Assembly: GCA_963840665.1 (NCBI GenBank)
Contig: CAWIZO010000011.1
Coordinates: 186,001-250,000 of the forward strand
From: DATFTE01 sp963840665
Lineage (GTDB): Bacteria; Acidobacteriota; Terriglobia; Terriglobales; Acidobacteriaceae
DNA length: 64,000 nucleotides
Reading direction: 5' to 3'
Made by a program: the position numbers and the translations under genes. How positions within the stretch are numbered: position 1 is the first letter of the stretch; each line of letters starts with the position of its first letter. The notes beneath the pieces were generated by a model that worked only from the letters and a program-made list of their open reading frames with translations, was not told where the DNA came from and made no database searches. This document shows positions 16,108 through 23,815 of this stretch, one piece after another.

Positions 16108-17769
16108 ATGTCCCTATGCCTGCGCCACGTCTTGCTTGCTGCGCTACTGACTTACCCCGCGCTTTCCCAAACGGTTGCTGAGAACCCGCCAGACCCTGCA
16201 CTCGCGTCAAAGCCCGCGGACCCTCTGAATGACGCGTTACATCTGTTGCGATCCGGTAAGTTCGACGGCGCCCTCCAGGCGTATCAGCGGATTCTTCAGC
16301 AACAGCCGAAGTCCGTCGATGCGTACGTCGGCATCATCCGCTCCTGTCTGAAACTGGGCAAGGTAGACGAAGCGCAGGAAACCCTCACCAAAGCGAAGGA
16401 CGCCGTTGTCAGCTCTTCCTTGCAGGTTGCCGAGGGCGAAGTCGATTTTCGCCAGGGAAAAATCGCTGACGCCGAGAAATTGTGGGCGAACGTTATCAAC
16501 AGCGGAAACGCCGAACCTCGGGCCTACCTGGGGATCGCGCGGGTCCGCCGGGCGATCGGAATGCATCGCACCGCAAAGGGCATGATCGACAGGGCTCATG
16601 CGCTCGATCCGCAAGACCCGGACATTCAAAAATTCTGGATAAGTACCCTCAATCGTGAAGCGCGAATCAAATATCTCGAGCTCTACCTGGCCGGCGAAAA
16701 TGACGAGGATGCGGAAGGTCACACTGACACGCAGAGTTACATCGACTATCTTAAGGCGCGCGAGAAAGAACCAGACCGGCGCTGCCACCTGGCGAGCAAA
16801 GTGACCGCTACCGAGACCCCTCTTGTAGCCCTGCTTCTGGACCCTCAGCATTTACGAAGCTACGCTCTCACCGTCGTGTTGAACGATCATAAAACGAAAC
16901 TGTTGCTGGACACGGGAGCGAGCGGGCTGCTGGTTGACCGCCGAGTGGCGGAAAGAGCCGGAATCACAAAGATCTCCGACTCCAAGGTCGGAGGCGTGGG
17001 AGACAAGGGAAACGCCGATTCTTACATCGGCTATGCCGATTCGATCAAGATCGGCGAACTGGAATTTCGCGATTGCACCGTCGAGGTCCTGAAAAAGCGC
17101 TCCGTCATGGGGGATGACGGCTTGATTGGCGCCGACGTCTTCGAGGACTTCCTGGTCGACATCGACTTTCCCAACCAGAAACTCAAGCTCACTCCTTTGC
17201 CCCAACCTCCGAACGCTCCTGCTCCTAAAATGTCGCTGCAAACCGACAGCGGCGATTCCGCAATCCACAATGAATCGGACCAGGGAAACGCGAGCGCCAA
17301 CGATAAGCCGTCATCCCCAGATCTCGAGTTTCAAGATCGCTACATCTCTCCTGAGATGAAAACGTATAGTCCAGTCTTTCGTTTTGGCCACGAGCTGTTG
17401 GTGCCTACGAAGATTGGTGGAACGACGATGAAGTTGTTCCTGCTCGATACCGGAGCCTTTAACAACGCGATCTCTCCGGCCGCTGCGCGCGAAGTCACCA
17501 AGGTGCATGGCGATTCCGACACGATGGTGAAGGGATTGAGCGGCTCAGTCAAAAACGTCTACAGCGCCGACAAGCTTACCCTGGAGTTCGGACACCTGAG
17601 GCAAGCGAATGAAGACATGACTTCCTGGGACCTGACCAAGCTTAGCGAAGACGATGGAACCGAAATCTCGGGGTTCCTGGGATTTGTGATGCTTCATTTC
17701 CTCGACATTAAAATCGATTATCGCGATGATCTCGTCGACTTCAAATTCGATGCCGAAAAATACCGCTGA
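16108..17769 (+). CDS. Secreted TPR protein with two retropepsin-like aspartyl protease domains
   Basis: The 553-aa protein has a signal peptide (about residues 1-20), a TPR region (about 40-185, for example GKFDGALQAYQRILQQQPKSVDAY) and two retropepsin-like domains. The first has LLLDTGASG with catalytic D268 and the flap/hydrophobic-Gly signature GLIGADVFEDF; the second has LFLLDTGAFN with D447 and GFLGFVMLHFLDI. A Ser/Asn/Pro-rich linker (about 365-410) joins them. Retropepsins normally dimerise to form one active site, so a chain with two halves could form an intramolecular active site as pepsins do. The second Asp triad has Phe instead of the usual Ser/Thr after DTGA. Probably periplasmic; substrate unknown. 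Confidence 0.88.
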   Translation: MSLCLRHVLLAALLTYPALSQTVAENPPDPALASKPADPLNDALHLLRSGKFDGALQAYQRILQQQPKSVDAYVGIIRSCLKLGKVDEAQETLTKAKDAVVSSSLQVAEGEVDFRQGKIADAEKLWANVINSGNAEPRAYLGIARVRRAIGMHRTAKGMIDRAHALDPQDPDIQKFWISTLNREARIKYLELYLAGENDEDAEGHTDTQSYIDYLKAREKEPDRRCHLASKVTATETPLVALLLDPQHLRSYALTVVLNDHKTKLLLDTGASGLLVDRRVAERAGITKISDSKVGGVGDKGNADSYIGYADSIKIGELEFRDCTVEVLKKRSVMGDDGLIGADVFEDFLVDIDFPNQKLKLTPLPQPPNAPAPKMSLQTDSGDSAIHNESDQGNASANDKPSSPDLEFQDRYISPEMKTYSPVFRFGHELLVPTKIGGTTMKLFLLDTGAFNNAISPAAAREVTKVHGDSDTMVKGLSGSVKNVYSADKLTLEFGHLRQANEDMTSWDLTKLSEDDGTEISGFLGFVMLHFLDIKIDYRDDLVDFKFDAEKYR

Positions 17770-17774
17770 CACCT

Positions 17775-18515
17775 TCAGATGTTGGCTTCATAGATCGAAT
17801 ATTGGTGTGTGCTTGAGGTTTTTCGAAGCAAACTCGATTCTTCCAGAACTCTCTCTAGAAGTGGATTGTGGTAAAGAATCTGGATGGGACATGGCCGCTC
17901 AACGAGCGACTTCTCCAACTTGCCGATAACTTCGCGCAGAATCGTCTCCGATACGGGATTGAACAGGTACAGCACGGTCGGCTCCTCCGGGAAGACGAAG
18001 TCGCGAGCGTCGCCGCAAATAGATTCGACAACGAAACATTTCTGCGCAGGGCTGCGATAGGCGCGGATATTCTCTTGCGCGGCTTGGTTCAGTTCTGGCA
18101 AGAGTTCCACTCCGAGTATGCGGCGAAAAGGATAGTCCGACGCCATCAACAACGTTCGTCCTTTACCCGACCCGAGATCGACAAAGGTAAATTGCGAAAA
18201 ATCAATCGCCAATGCCGCCAGCATTTCGTGAAACAAGTCAGGCTCGGTCGGCTGATACGGAGACAGGAAGTGTCCCAACAACCGTTCGCACCAGCTGACG
18301 GTCGCGCCGGTCGTATTCACATGAAAATTGAAGTCATAATCGATGTCCCCATACCGCTGCCGCCGCCTGTCGGGCAGGGAATCACGCAAGAATTCGTAAA
18401 GTTCCCGCACCAACTGCCGCGTAGCACTCAAAGTCCCATCGCGAGCAGAAGTCTCCCTCCACCAATTCACGAAAGTAGGCCAGAGCATAGGGCCATCGGA
18501 AGACATGCGCAACAT
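17775..18515 (-). CDS. Class I SAM-dependent methyltransferase-like protein, 246 aa
   Basis: A Rossmann-type methyltransferase core starts with motif I FVDLGSGKGR (about residues 114-123), then the acidic motif II GVELLPEL and motif IV-like PTVLYLFNPV. The N-terminal 100 residues are a basic, helical extension (LVRELYEFLRDSLPDRRRQRYGDIDYDF) seen in several small Acidobacteria methyltransferases, where VDLGSGKGR binds SAM. The substrate is unknown. The gene converges with the retropepsin gene, leaving only 5 nt between them. Start at 18515 is the first ATG; a second Met four codons later is also possible. Confidence 0.85.
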   Translation of the reverse strand: MLRMSSDGPMLWPTFVNWWRETSARDGTLSATRQLVRELYEFLRDSLPDRRRQRYGDIDYDFNFHVNTTGATVSWCERLLGHFLSPYQPTEPDLFHEMLAALAIDFSQFTFVDLGSGKGRTLLMASDYPFRRILGVELLPELNQAAQENIRAYRSPAQKCFVVESICGDARDFVFPEEPTVLYLFNPVSETILREVIGKLEKSLVERPCPIQILYHNPLLERVLEESSLLRKTSSTHQYSIYEANI

Positions 18516-18545
18516 ACTAACGGACCCAAAGCAACTTGGTTTTGG

Positions 18546-18863
18546 CTAGCTATCTTGTGCGGGATGCCAGATGTGCAAGATCTCGACAGCGTCGGTTCTT
18601 ACACGATAGGCGACGATGTGCGGCAGGCGCCGATGTAGCAATTCACGAGTGCCTTCTTCGCGTTCCTGCCGTCCGCGCATGGGAAACGTTTTTAAGCGAC
18701 AGAGCGGCTTTGCGGATCTCAATGATGGTGGGATTTGCCAAATGAGGTTCGTGTTCTGTGAGGTAATCGGGTAGTGGTGCAGTTTTGTCAAACTGCACCA
18801 CTACCGGCAATCGTAGATGTTTTTTAGGTCGGCCGCGGCTGTGGGCGTCCAGCGGATGCGCAT
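18546..18863 (-). pseudogene. RelE/ParE-type toxin gene, disrupted by a palindromic insertion and a frameshift
   Basis: The ATG at 18863 overlaps the antitoxin stop (TGATG) and starts MRIRWTPTAAADLKNIYD, the standard ParE N-terminus. It then meets a TAG inside a 39-nt palindromic insertion (18770-18808). After the insertion the continuation LPDYLTEHEPHLANPT and IIEIRKAALSLKN is in another frame. After an extra A in an A5 run (18689-18693) the C-terminus returns as GTRELLHRRLPHIVAYRV and EILHIWHPAQDS, again typical ParE. Removing the insertion and the extra base gives a toxin of about 90 aa. It would have inhibited DNA gyrase or cleaved mRNA, but as read it cannot make a functional protein. 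Confidence 0.82.
18770..18805. repeat. Perfect 16-bp palindrome (4-nt loop) inserted in the toxin gene, flanked by AATCG direct repeats
   Basis: GGTAGTGGTGCAGTTT (18770-18785), loop TGTC, and its exact complement at 18790-18805, plus three extra bases to 18808. The 5-bp direct repeats AATCG at 18765-18769 and 18809-18813 flank it. Deleting the insert and one repeat restores the ParE reading ...IYDYLTEHEP, so this is an acquired insertion with an apparent target duplication. Confidence 0.85.
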
Positions 18864-19086
18864 CAGGAATTCAACATCCGCTCGATGCGCGCGTCCATCT
18901 CTTCTTCTTCAGTAAATTCTTCGCGGTCGGCTTGCGCGATACCTTCACGCACGGCAGCGCGAAAGCGAGCGTCTTGTTCAAGCAAGCGCGCCACCGCATC
19001 CTTCACCAGTCGCTCGGTATCGGTTCCGGCATGCCTGGCGATTTCCGAAAGCTGCGCTTCCTGCCCGGCGTCAAACGGACTTCCAT
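18863..19086 (-). pseudogene. Antitoxin gene of the RelE/ParE pair, with a frameshift near its start
   Basis: The ATG at 19086 begins MEVRLTP and then runs into a wrong frame. From about 19066 the other frame reads QEAQLSEIARHAGTDTERL, VKDAVARLLEQDARFR and EEEEMDARIERMLNS, the ribbon-helix-helix/helical antitoxin that usually precedes ParE-type toxins. One missing base near 19063-19066 separates MEVRLTP from QEAQLSE; related antitoxins have one residue between them. The stop TGA overlaps the toxin ATG, the normal coupling in such pairs. Both partners are therefore damaged, which argues for relaxed selection or for sequencing indels. Confidence 0.75.
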
Positions 19087-19192
19087 GCCCTCAGTCTAGG
19101 GAGCGAATTCACACTGTCAACGAGAATGTTTTCCAAAGGTTGAGGTTGCTGGGAACCCGGTCCGAGCGAGAACCGGGAACTGAGAACTGCTA

Positions 19193-20122
19193 CTAATCTG
19201 TCGGCAGCACTTTCGGCGTTTTCGGCGGCACGTATCCTGGCGGCAGTCCCTTCGTCACAAAAGGGAAGTCATCGGGCGAGCGCAACTCGACGCGTCCATC
19301 GCGAGTGAGCTTGTAGGGATTCCCCAGCGGATCTACCGGCATTCCGCGCAGGATGCCGGCGCTCACCAGATCGCCGAAACTCGCAGGAAGATGTCCGGTC
19401 ACCTGCCGGTATCGTCCAACTGCAGTTTCCAGACCGGTGATTTCTTGATCGGCCTGCAAGGCGCGGAGGTGGGATGCCGCGTTGTACTTGATGGCCTTGT
19501 CATTGGTCGTTTCAAACGTCGTCGCCCACATCATGCGAGCAGTTTGCACGTCTTGCGAGCGCTCTGCCATTTGCGCCGCCAGCAACTTCAGCCACGGATG
19601 CGCTCCAGGAATCTCTCCGCCGCGCGCAAAGGCCTGGGCCGCACGCGGGTAATCGTTCAATTCCATGTAGTAAATGAATCCCAGCTGGTAATAGAGATGC
19701 CAGTCGTCAGGATTGTGTTGAATGCCGTAGTTAATAAGCTTGATCGCGGCTTGCGGTATGCCTGCGCCATTTGGTGGTTCCGGTGCCAGGAAATTTCCGC
19801 CATACTGGTACGCCACGATCAACTTCGGGTCGAGCGTGGTCGTGATCTCAAGCAGCGGCCCAAGCAGGTTGTAGTCTTTGGCTCCCGCATGATGCCGGCC
19901 GCCAAAGTATTGCACCGCCCGCGTCCAATAAATGTCGGCCAGCAATCCGTCGTATCCCATGCTCATACGCTTGAGCGCCTTGGGAGAAGAGATGTAGAGC
20001 ACTTCTTCGAGCGTAGCTCCCGTACGCATTTTGTCGATCTTGAATAGCAAGAGAACCGATGCCGCCATGCAGGCGAGAAGTAGAACCGAGGCGATAATCG
20101 TAGTTTGGCGCGACCGCTTCAT
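19193..20122 (-). CDS. Membrane-anchored TPR protein linked to an ABC exporter
   Basis: The start at 20122 overlaps the permease stop by 4 nt (ATGA) and gives a 309-aa protein with one N-terminal transmembrane helix (about residues 9-30, IASVLLLACMAASVLLLFKI). TPR-like helices follow (DPKLIVAYQYGGNFLAPEPPN, NPDDWHLYYQLGFIYYMELNDYPRAAQAFARGG), then a C-terminal DLVSAGILRGMPVDPLGNPYKLTRDG stretch found in GspG-type pseudopilin and related domains. A longer frame to 20614 is antisense-like sequence over the permease and is rejected. It completes an ATPase-permease-TPR operon directly downstream of the pilin genes, so a role in pilus export or assembly is inferred. Confidence 0.82.
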   Translation of the reverse strand: MKRSRQTTIIASVLLLACMAASVLLLFKIDKMRTGATLEEVLYISSPKALKRMSMGYDGLLADIYWTRAVQYFGGRHHAGAKDYNLLGPLLEITTTLDPKLIVAYQYGGNFLAPEPPNGAGIPQAAIKLINYGIQHNPDDWHLYYQLGFIYYMELNDYPRAAQAFARGGEIPGAHPWLKLLAAQMAERSQDVQTARMMWATTFETTNDKAIKYNAASHLRALQADQEITGLETAVGRYRQVTGHLPASFGDLVSAGILRGMPVDPLGNPYKLTRDGRVELRSPDDFPFVTKGLPPGYVPPKTPKVLPTD

Positions 20123-20895
20123 TTCAGGTTCCGGCGCTCGAAGATCAGCACCGCGCCGCTCAGCGCCATGGTGGTGTAGATCAGCGCGTAGGCCGTGTTG
20201 TAGGCGATCAGTTGTCCTGAAACTGGCTGCTCGTGAGCCACGGAGGTAATGACGTTCAGCGCCGAGAAGTTTGGAACCAGGTACGCGGCGCCTGTTGCCA
20301 GCCAGCGCACGGCTCCCGTAGTCAGCCCGGCAAATCCGCGCAAGTCTTCCGCGAACGTTCCCACCACAAAGAGCGAGAACGCGAACACTGCCGACATCAG
20401 CGGCGAAGAGAACGACGAAAACAGCAGAGCCAGCGAGGTGATGATCAAGAATTGCAGCACGATGAAATACAGCGCCGCGAACAGCCAGCGGTCCGACACC
20501 TGAAAGTGATGCGACACATACAACAAGGCTCCGAAGACGCCGATCGCCATGAAGAACGTGTTCACGACCAGCGTTCCCGCCAGTCCCACAAATTTTCCGA
20601 CGATGAATTCCCACCGTCTCACCGGACGCGAGAGCACGGTATACAACGTGCGCCGGTCGATCTCTTTCGATACCAGGCCTATGCCGATAAAAATCGCGAT
20701 CACGATTCCAAACAACGAAACGGCGGTCAATCCGAGGTTGATGACCACCATGCGCTCGATATCGATGGAGATCTGTCCCACCAGAATCGACGCTCCCGAC
20801 ATCAGCAGCGCGAACGCGATCAGGTTGTAGAGCACGCGGTCGCGCACTGCTTCCCGGAAAGTGTTCGAAGCGATTAATCCGATGCGCGAATTCAT
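20119..20895 (-). CDS. ABC-2 type transporter permease
   Basis: A 258-aa protein with six predicted transmembrane helices (for example LIAFALLMSGASILVGQI, LFGIVIAIFIGIGLV, LVVNTFFMAIGVFGALLYV, LQFLIITSLALLFSSF, AVFAFSLFVVGTFAE, and TTMALSGAVLIFERRN). It also carries the ABC-2 signature segment KEIDRRTLYTVLSRPVRRWEFIVGK after the second helix. Such permeases pair with an ATPase to export lipids, polysaccharide or proteins. The ATPase gene overlaps it by 4 nt upstream and the TPR gene by 4 nt downstream, so the three are translationally coupled. In Myxococcus the pilA-linked PilI permease has the same type and place; equivalence is an inference. Confidence 0.92.
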   Translation of the reverse strand: MNSRIGLIASNTFREAVRDRVLYNLIAFALLMSGASILVGQISIDIERMVVINLGLTAVSLFGIVIAIFIGIGLVSKEIDRRTLYTVLSRPVRRWEFIVGKFVGLAGTLVVNTFFMAIGVFGALLYVSHHFQVSDRWLFAALYFIVLQFLIITSLALLFSSFSSPLMSAVFAFSLFVVGTFAEDLRGFAGLTTGAVRWLATGAAYLVPNFSALNVITSVAHEQPVSGQLIAYNTAYALIYTTMALSGAVLIFERRNLK

Positions 20896-21833
20896 CGCCG
20901 CACCCCGGCGGCCGCTTCGGCGGGCTTGAGCTTCTGCATAAAATAATCTTCGAGCGAGGTCCGCACCGGAACCACAGAGATCAAACGTACGCGCTCGCGG
21001 CGCAGGGCTTCAATCGCCGCATCCTGATTCGCTTCGCGCAAGATGGCACGAACCGTGTCTCCGGCGACGTGGCACTCTGCACCTAATGCGCGCAGCGATT
21101 GCGGCACCGCCGTCCCTTGCCAGATGATTTCCACGTTGTTCTGCACGCTTGAAGTCAGATCGGCGACGGCCCCCACTCCTTGCAGCTCTCCCAGATTAAT
21201 GATCGCCACCCGGTCGCATAGAGCTTCAGCGTCCGAAAGAATGTGCGTCGAGAAGAAGACCGTCTTGCCTTCCTGGCGAAGTTGATCCATCAGGTCGCGC
21301 ACTTCGCGCCGGCCCATGGGATCGAGCCCCGACATGGGCTCGTCAAAGAAAACCACTTTCGGTTCATGGATGATGGCCTGCGCGATGCCCACGCGCTGCA
21401 ACATTCCTTTGGAGAACTTTCTGAGTTGCACCCCACCCGCGTCTTTCAATCCCACGCGAACCAGCATCTCTTCTGCTCTGCGCGATCGCTCTTTTGCCGG
21501 AACTCCCGAGAGCCCTGCGAAATATTCGAGCAATTCGCGGGCGGTAAGGTAGTCGTAGAAGTAAGGCTGCTCGGGCAGGAAACCGATCTGCGCTTTCATG
21601 TTCGGATCGTTGATTTCCAGCCCCAGAATTTTCGCTGTTCCGCCGGTGGGAAAAACCAGCCCCATCAGCATCTTGAGCGTCGTGGTCTTGCCCGCGCCGT
21701 TAGGCCCGAGGAAGCCGAAGATCTCCCCCTGCTCGACCTGCAGGTGCAGGGGGCGCAAAGCGCACTTTGGACGCTTGCGCCAAAAGCCTACGGAATAGGT
21801 CTTTTCCAGACCAAGAATTTCGATCGCAACCAT
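20892..21833 (-). CDS. ABC transporter ATP-binding protein
   Basis: A complete nucleotide-binding domain: Walker A GPNGAGKTT (about residues 46-54), Q-loop GFLPEQPYFYD, signature RKFSKGMLQRVGIAQA, Walker B KVVFFDEPMSGLD, and the switch His in FFSTHILSD. About 90 C-terminal residues form an ABC-2-type accessory domain. The ATG at 21833 is chosen; a TTG at 21857 (eight codons upstream) is possible. It drives the permease encoded at 20119-20895 and lies directly downstream of pilin 1. Position and domain types resemble PilH of the myxococcal pilA-pilG-pilH-pilI cluster. Confidence 0.93.
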   Translation of the reverse strand: MVAIEILGLEKTYSVGFWRKRPKCALRPLHLQVEQGEIFGFLGPNGAGKTTTLKMLMGLVFPTGGTAKILGLEINDPNMKAQIGFLPEQPYFYDYLTARELLEYFAGLSGVPAKERSRRAEEMLVRVGLKDAGGVQLRKFSKGMLQRVGIAQAIIHEPKVVFFDEPMSGLDPMGRREVRDLMDQLRQEGKTVFFSTHILSDAEALCDRVAIINLGELQGVGAVADLTSSVQNNVEIIWQGTAVPQSLRALGAECHVAGDTVRAILREANQDAAIEALRRERVRLISVVPVRTSLEDYFMQKLKPAEAAAGVRR

Positions 21834-21853
21834 CGGAACAGTAGTTTCTTCTC

Positions 21854-22498
21854 TCAAATTATAAGCGGCGGAAGGCCCGAATCGCGTTGGCCGCAGTGGT
21901 GCGAGCTGTTACCAAAGTAAAAGGCCAGGACTCGCGTCCTGGCCCGTTCTGGCTTTGTACCCCTCCCCCGAGGCACTCGCCAAACTTTATTGCTGTCGTC
22001 GGATAAGCGATACAGGTCGCTTGGTTGTTCGCCGGCGATCCTCCAGCTCCCGTTGTTTACGCTGCGCAATACTCCGTCGGTCACGGTGCAGAAGCTCCGC
22101 ACTCCCGTCTGGTTGAAGGCCACAGGCGCCGAACCGGCCACAAAGAGTGAATTCGTAGATCCCGCGCCCTGAGCACTCCCGATGGCGACGAATTGGTAAC
22201 CGTTCTTGGTTCCACCCGACAGGACAGAGTCCAGAATGCAGGCCGTCACCGTCGTCGGAGTGCAATTGGTTGCGGGTCCTCCCAGGTTCGTAAGAGCCGG
22301 AGCATAGCCCACCGTTGGGAAGGCAGTGGAATACGCCACTTCGGCCGTGGCAATCTTGCGAATCGAATTCGCCGCCGACGCTTCGTTAGCGGCAATGCGG
22401 GCGCGCAGCAGATTGGGAATTGCAATCGCCGCAATGATCAGAATGATCGCTACGACAATCAGCAATTCAATCAGCGAGAATCCTCTGCTCCGCCTCAT
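21854..22498 (-). CDS. Type IV pilin (PilA-like), pilin 1, with probable frameshifted C-terminus
   Basis: The ATG at 22498 has AAGGA 4 nt upstream. It starts MRRSRGFSLIELLIVVAIIL: a short basic leader, G/F cleavage, +5 Glu and the conserved N-terminal helix. The globular part matches pilins 2 and 3 up to AFNQTGVRSFCTVTDGVLRSV. After that (about residue 151) the open frame reads an unrelated tail and runs through its own terminator. Reading +1 from GTAAAC gives TTGAGGSPANNQATCIAYP, a normal pilin ending, and one more +1 step reaches CAG CAA TAA at 21987. The real protein is therefore probably about 170 aa. It lies at the end of a pilin trio and just before the ABC exporter. Confidence 0.85.
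   Translation of the reverse strand: MRRSRGFSLIELLIVVAIILIIAAIAIPNLLRARIAANEASAANSIRKIATAEVAYSTAFPTVGYAPALTNLGGPATNCTPTTVTACILDSVLSGGTKNGYQFVAIGSAQGAGSTNSLFVAGSAPVAFNQTGVRSFCTVTDGVLRSVNNGSWRIAGEQPSDLYRLSDDSNKVWRVPRGRGTKPERARTRVLAFYFGNSSHHCGQRDSGLPPLII
21914..21944 (-). terminator. Terminator of pilin gene 1
   Basis: A 9-bp perfect stem GGCCAGGAC/GTCCTGGCC with a GCGA loop, followed on the minus strand by TTTTACTTT. It falls inside the apparent 3' end of the pilin 1 reading frame, which suggests that the frame really stops earlier, near 21987. Confidence 0.8.
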
Positions 22499-22534
22499 GA
22501 TTTCCTTTTGAACGCTTGTGTCAGCTATTCTCTT

Positions 22535-22549
22535 GCACTTCGGCAGCCA
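22535..22549 (-). promoter_or_regulatory. Sigma-54 -24/-12 element of pilin 1
   Basis: Minus strand TGGCTGCCGAAGTGC, followed by A: GG at -24 and GC at -12 with the exact 10-nt spacing between the dinucleotides (consensus TGGCACGN4TTGCA). It lies 37 nt before the start codon. Confidence 0.7.
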
Positions 22550-22653
22550 GTCCTCATACACGCGCGGCTATCCCTTGCCGCGAGCGTAAGCATCTCCTTA
22601 TCAGTGTCTTACGTCGCTCATACCCAGCTGTGCCGGAGAGGCTAAGGAATTAA

Positions 22654-22669
22654 GCGACACTTATTGTCG
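22654..22669. promoter_or_regulatory. Candidate PilR-like activator site upstream of pilin 1
   Basis: CGACA-N5-TGTCG type inverted repeat (GCGACACTTATTGTCG), about 105-120 nt upstream of the -24/-12 element. Pseudomonas PilR recognises (C/G)TGTC repeats, which this matches on both strands. Confidence 0.5.
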
Positions 22670-22803
22670 TTCCGCTACGACAAAACCTGGCAAGTGGAGT
22701 TTCGTTTTGAGACTGAGAGTCATGATTGATTAATGACATCGAGGGTGCGTAGGTCTCGGAGGCCGATGTCGATTCAGAACAAGAAGAGTGAGAGATAGGG
22801 GGC

Positions 22804-22841
22804 AAAAAAAAGAAGCGCCGGACCTTTCGGTCCGGCGCTTC
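22804..22841 (-). terminator. Strong terminator of pilin gene 2
   Basis: A 13-bp perfect stem centred on AAGCGCCGGACC/GGTCCGGCGCTT with a GAAA loop on the minus strand (22812-22841), followed by eight T residues (A run at 22804-22811 on the plus strand). Confidence 0.95.
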
Positions 22842-22871
22842 GGGTTTGTGACCCTCGAAACTCAGCCTAAC

Positions 22872-23414
22872 TTACTGCAGCGGCTGGTAGGTAGGTCCAA
22901 CGCAGACACCAGCGCCCGCAGGTACCGCACCTGAGGAGCCAGCAGAGAACTGGACCACTGCGTCTTCGTTCGAGCAGAAGTCGCGCACACCGGTCTGGTT
23001 GAACGCCGCCGGCGCCGTGCCGGCAGTGTAGGTCAGATACAACGTGCCGCCCACGCCCTGTGCAGCAGTCAGAGCATAGTAGTAGCCGCTCTTCGCGGTA
23101 CCCGCAGCGGTCGCGTTGGCAAGAACGCTGTCAATCAAGCAAGCATTAGCCTGAGTCGGGCCGCCAGCGGGGCAAGTCGCACCCACGCCGCCAGGTCCCA
23201 GCTTGGCCAACGTGTCAGAATAGCCCCACGTCGGATAAGCAGACTGATACGTCACCTCGGCTGTATTGATGGTACGGATCGAGCTGACCGCGGACGATTC
23301 ATTGGCAGCAATACGCGCGCGCAGCAGGTTCGGAATGGCGATCGCAGCGATGATCAGAATGATCGCGACTACGATCAGCAACTCAATCAACGAAAAACCC
23401 TTCTGTTTCCGCAT
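22872..23414 (-). CDS. pilA: Type IV pilin (PilA-like), pilin 2
   Basis: A 180-aa major-pilin-type protein. The ATG at 23414 (GAGGG about 8 nt upstream) starts MRKQKGFSLIELLIVVAII with the G/F processing site, +5 Glu and a long hydrophobic helix. The globular domain contains a Cys pair CPAGG...ANACLIDS and the C-terminal loop DFCSNEDAVVQF, and ends in GPTYQPLQ. It is nearly identical to pilin 3, so the two arose by recent duplication. It has its own sigma-54-like promoter and a strong terminator, meaning each pilin can be expressed separately. The gene encodes the fibre subunit assembled by PilB/PilC/PilMNOP. Confidence 0.95.
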   Translation of the reverse strand: MRKQKGFSLIELLIVVAIILIIAAIAIPNLLRARIAANESSAVSSIRTINTAEVTYQSAYPTWGYSDTLAKLGPGGVGATCPAGGPTQANACLIDSVLANATAAGTAKSGYYYALTAAQGVGGTLYLTYTAGTAPAAFNQTGVRDFCSNEDAVVQFSAGSSGAVPAGAGVCVGPTYQPLQ

Positions 23415-23478
23415 CTCGTTTTCCCTCTTCTCCATTTACAAGTGTGGTCTCAGTAGACCCAATTGCCGATTAATATTC

Positions 23479-23493
23479 GCATTTTACCGACCA
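23479..23493 (-). promoter_or_regulatory. Sigma-54-like -24/-12 element of pilin 2
   Basis: Minus strand TGGTCGGTAAAATGC: GG and GC at the required distance, weaker than the pilin 1 and 3 elements. It lies 65 nt before the start codon. Confidence 0.55.
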
Positions 23494-23631
23494 GACCCTG
23501 AAGTTACCAACGGGAGCCCCCGACCGAGCTAACACGCTTTTGTTTTCAGGGTTTAGGCAATCTTTCGTTACCCGGGATAATCCCGCCCTCAATGGCATTT
23601 CTCGCGGTTGTGTCAGATTTTGTCCCGGAAA

Positions 23632-23648
23632 GTGACAAGATGTGTCAC
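23632..23648. promoter_or_regulatory. Candidate PilR-like activator site upstream of pilin 2
   Basis: Perfect inverted repeat GTGACA-N5-TGTCAC, about 140-155 nt upstream of the -24/-12 element. A further TGTC lies at 23611-23614. Confidence 0.55.
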
Positions 23649-23735
23649 TCTGGGACGCCGCCCTGGATGTCGCCGCCCTGCGTGGGAACGGAGAAACCGG
23701 CCCGGCTTGCGCCAATCGGTAGAAATTAAGTAGAA

Positions 23736-23773
23736 ATAAAAGGAGGGCGCCCGACCCTTAGGTCAGGCGCCCT
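23736..23773 (-). terminator. Terminator of pilin gene 3
   Basis: Stem AGGGCGCC plus GACC paired with GGTC plus GGCGCCCT around a 4-nt loop, with one mismatch (23744-23773), followed on the minus strand by CCTTTTATTT. Confidence 0.85.
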
Positions 23774-23815
23774 GGCTTTCGTACCCTTCCCCCAGGTACT
23801 GGAGCTAGACTCCGA

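Larger units (their letters stand above)
22499..22803. other. Regulatory gap upstream of pilin 1
   Basis: No gene. It holds the sigma-54 element and the TGTC inverted repeat listed separately. A second CGACAA at 22677-22682 pairs with TTGTCG at 22664-22669, giving another possible site. Confidence 0.6.
23415..23735. other. Regulatory gap upstream of pilin 2
   Basis: No gene in about 320 nt. It contains the sigma-54-like element and the TGTC inverted repeat. A CCCGGGATAATCCCG-like palindrome (near 23570-23585) is a further small symmetric site of unknown meaning. Confidence 0.6.

Noticed and set aside
19193..20614. Longer version of the TPR gene
   Set aside because: The extra N-terminus overlaps the permease gene and reads as nonsense; ATG at 20122 fits the 4-nt overlap and gives a membrane helix.
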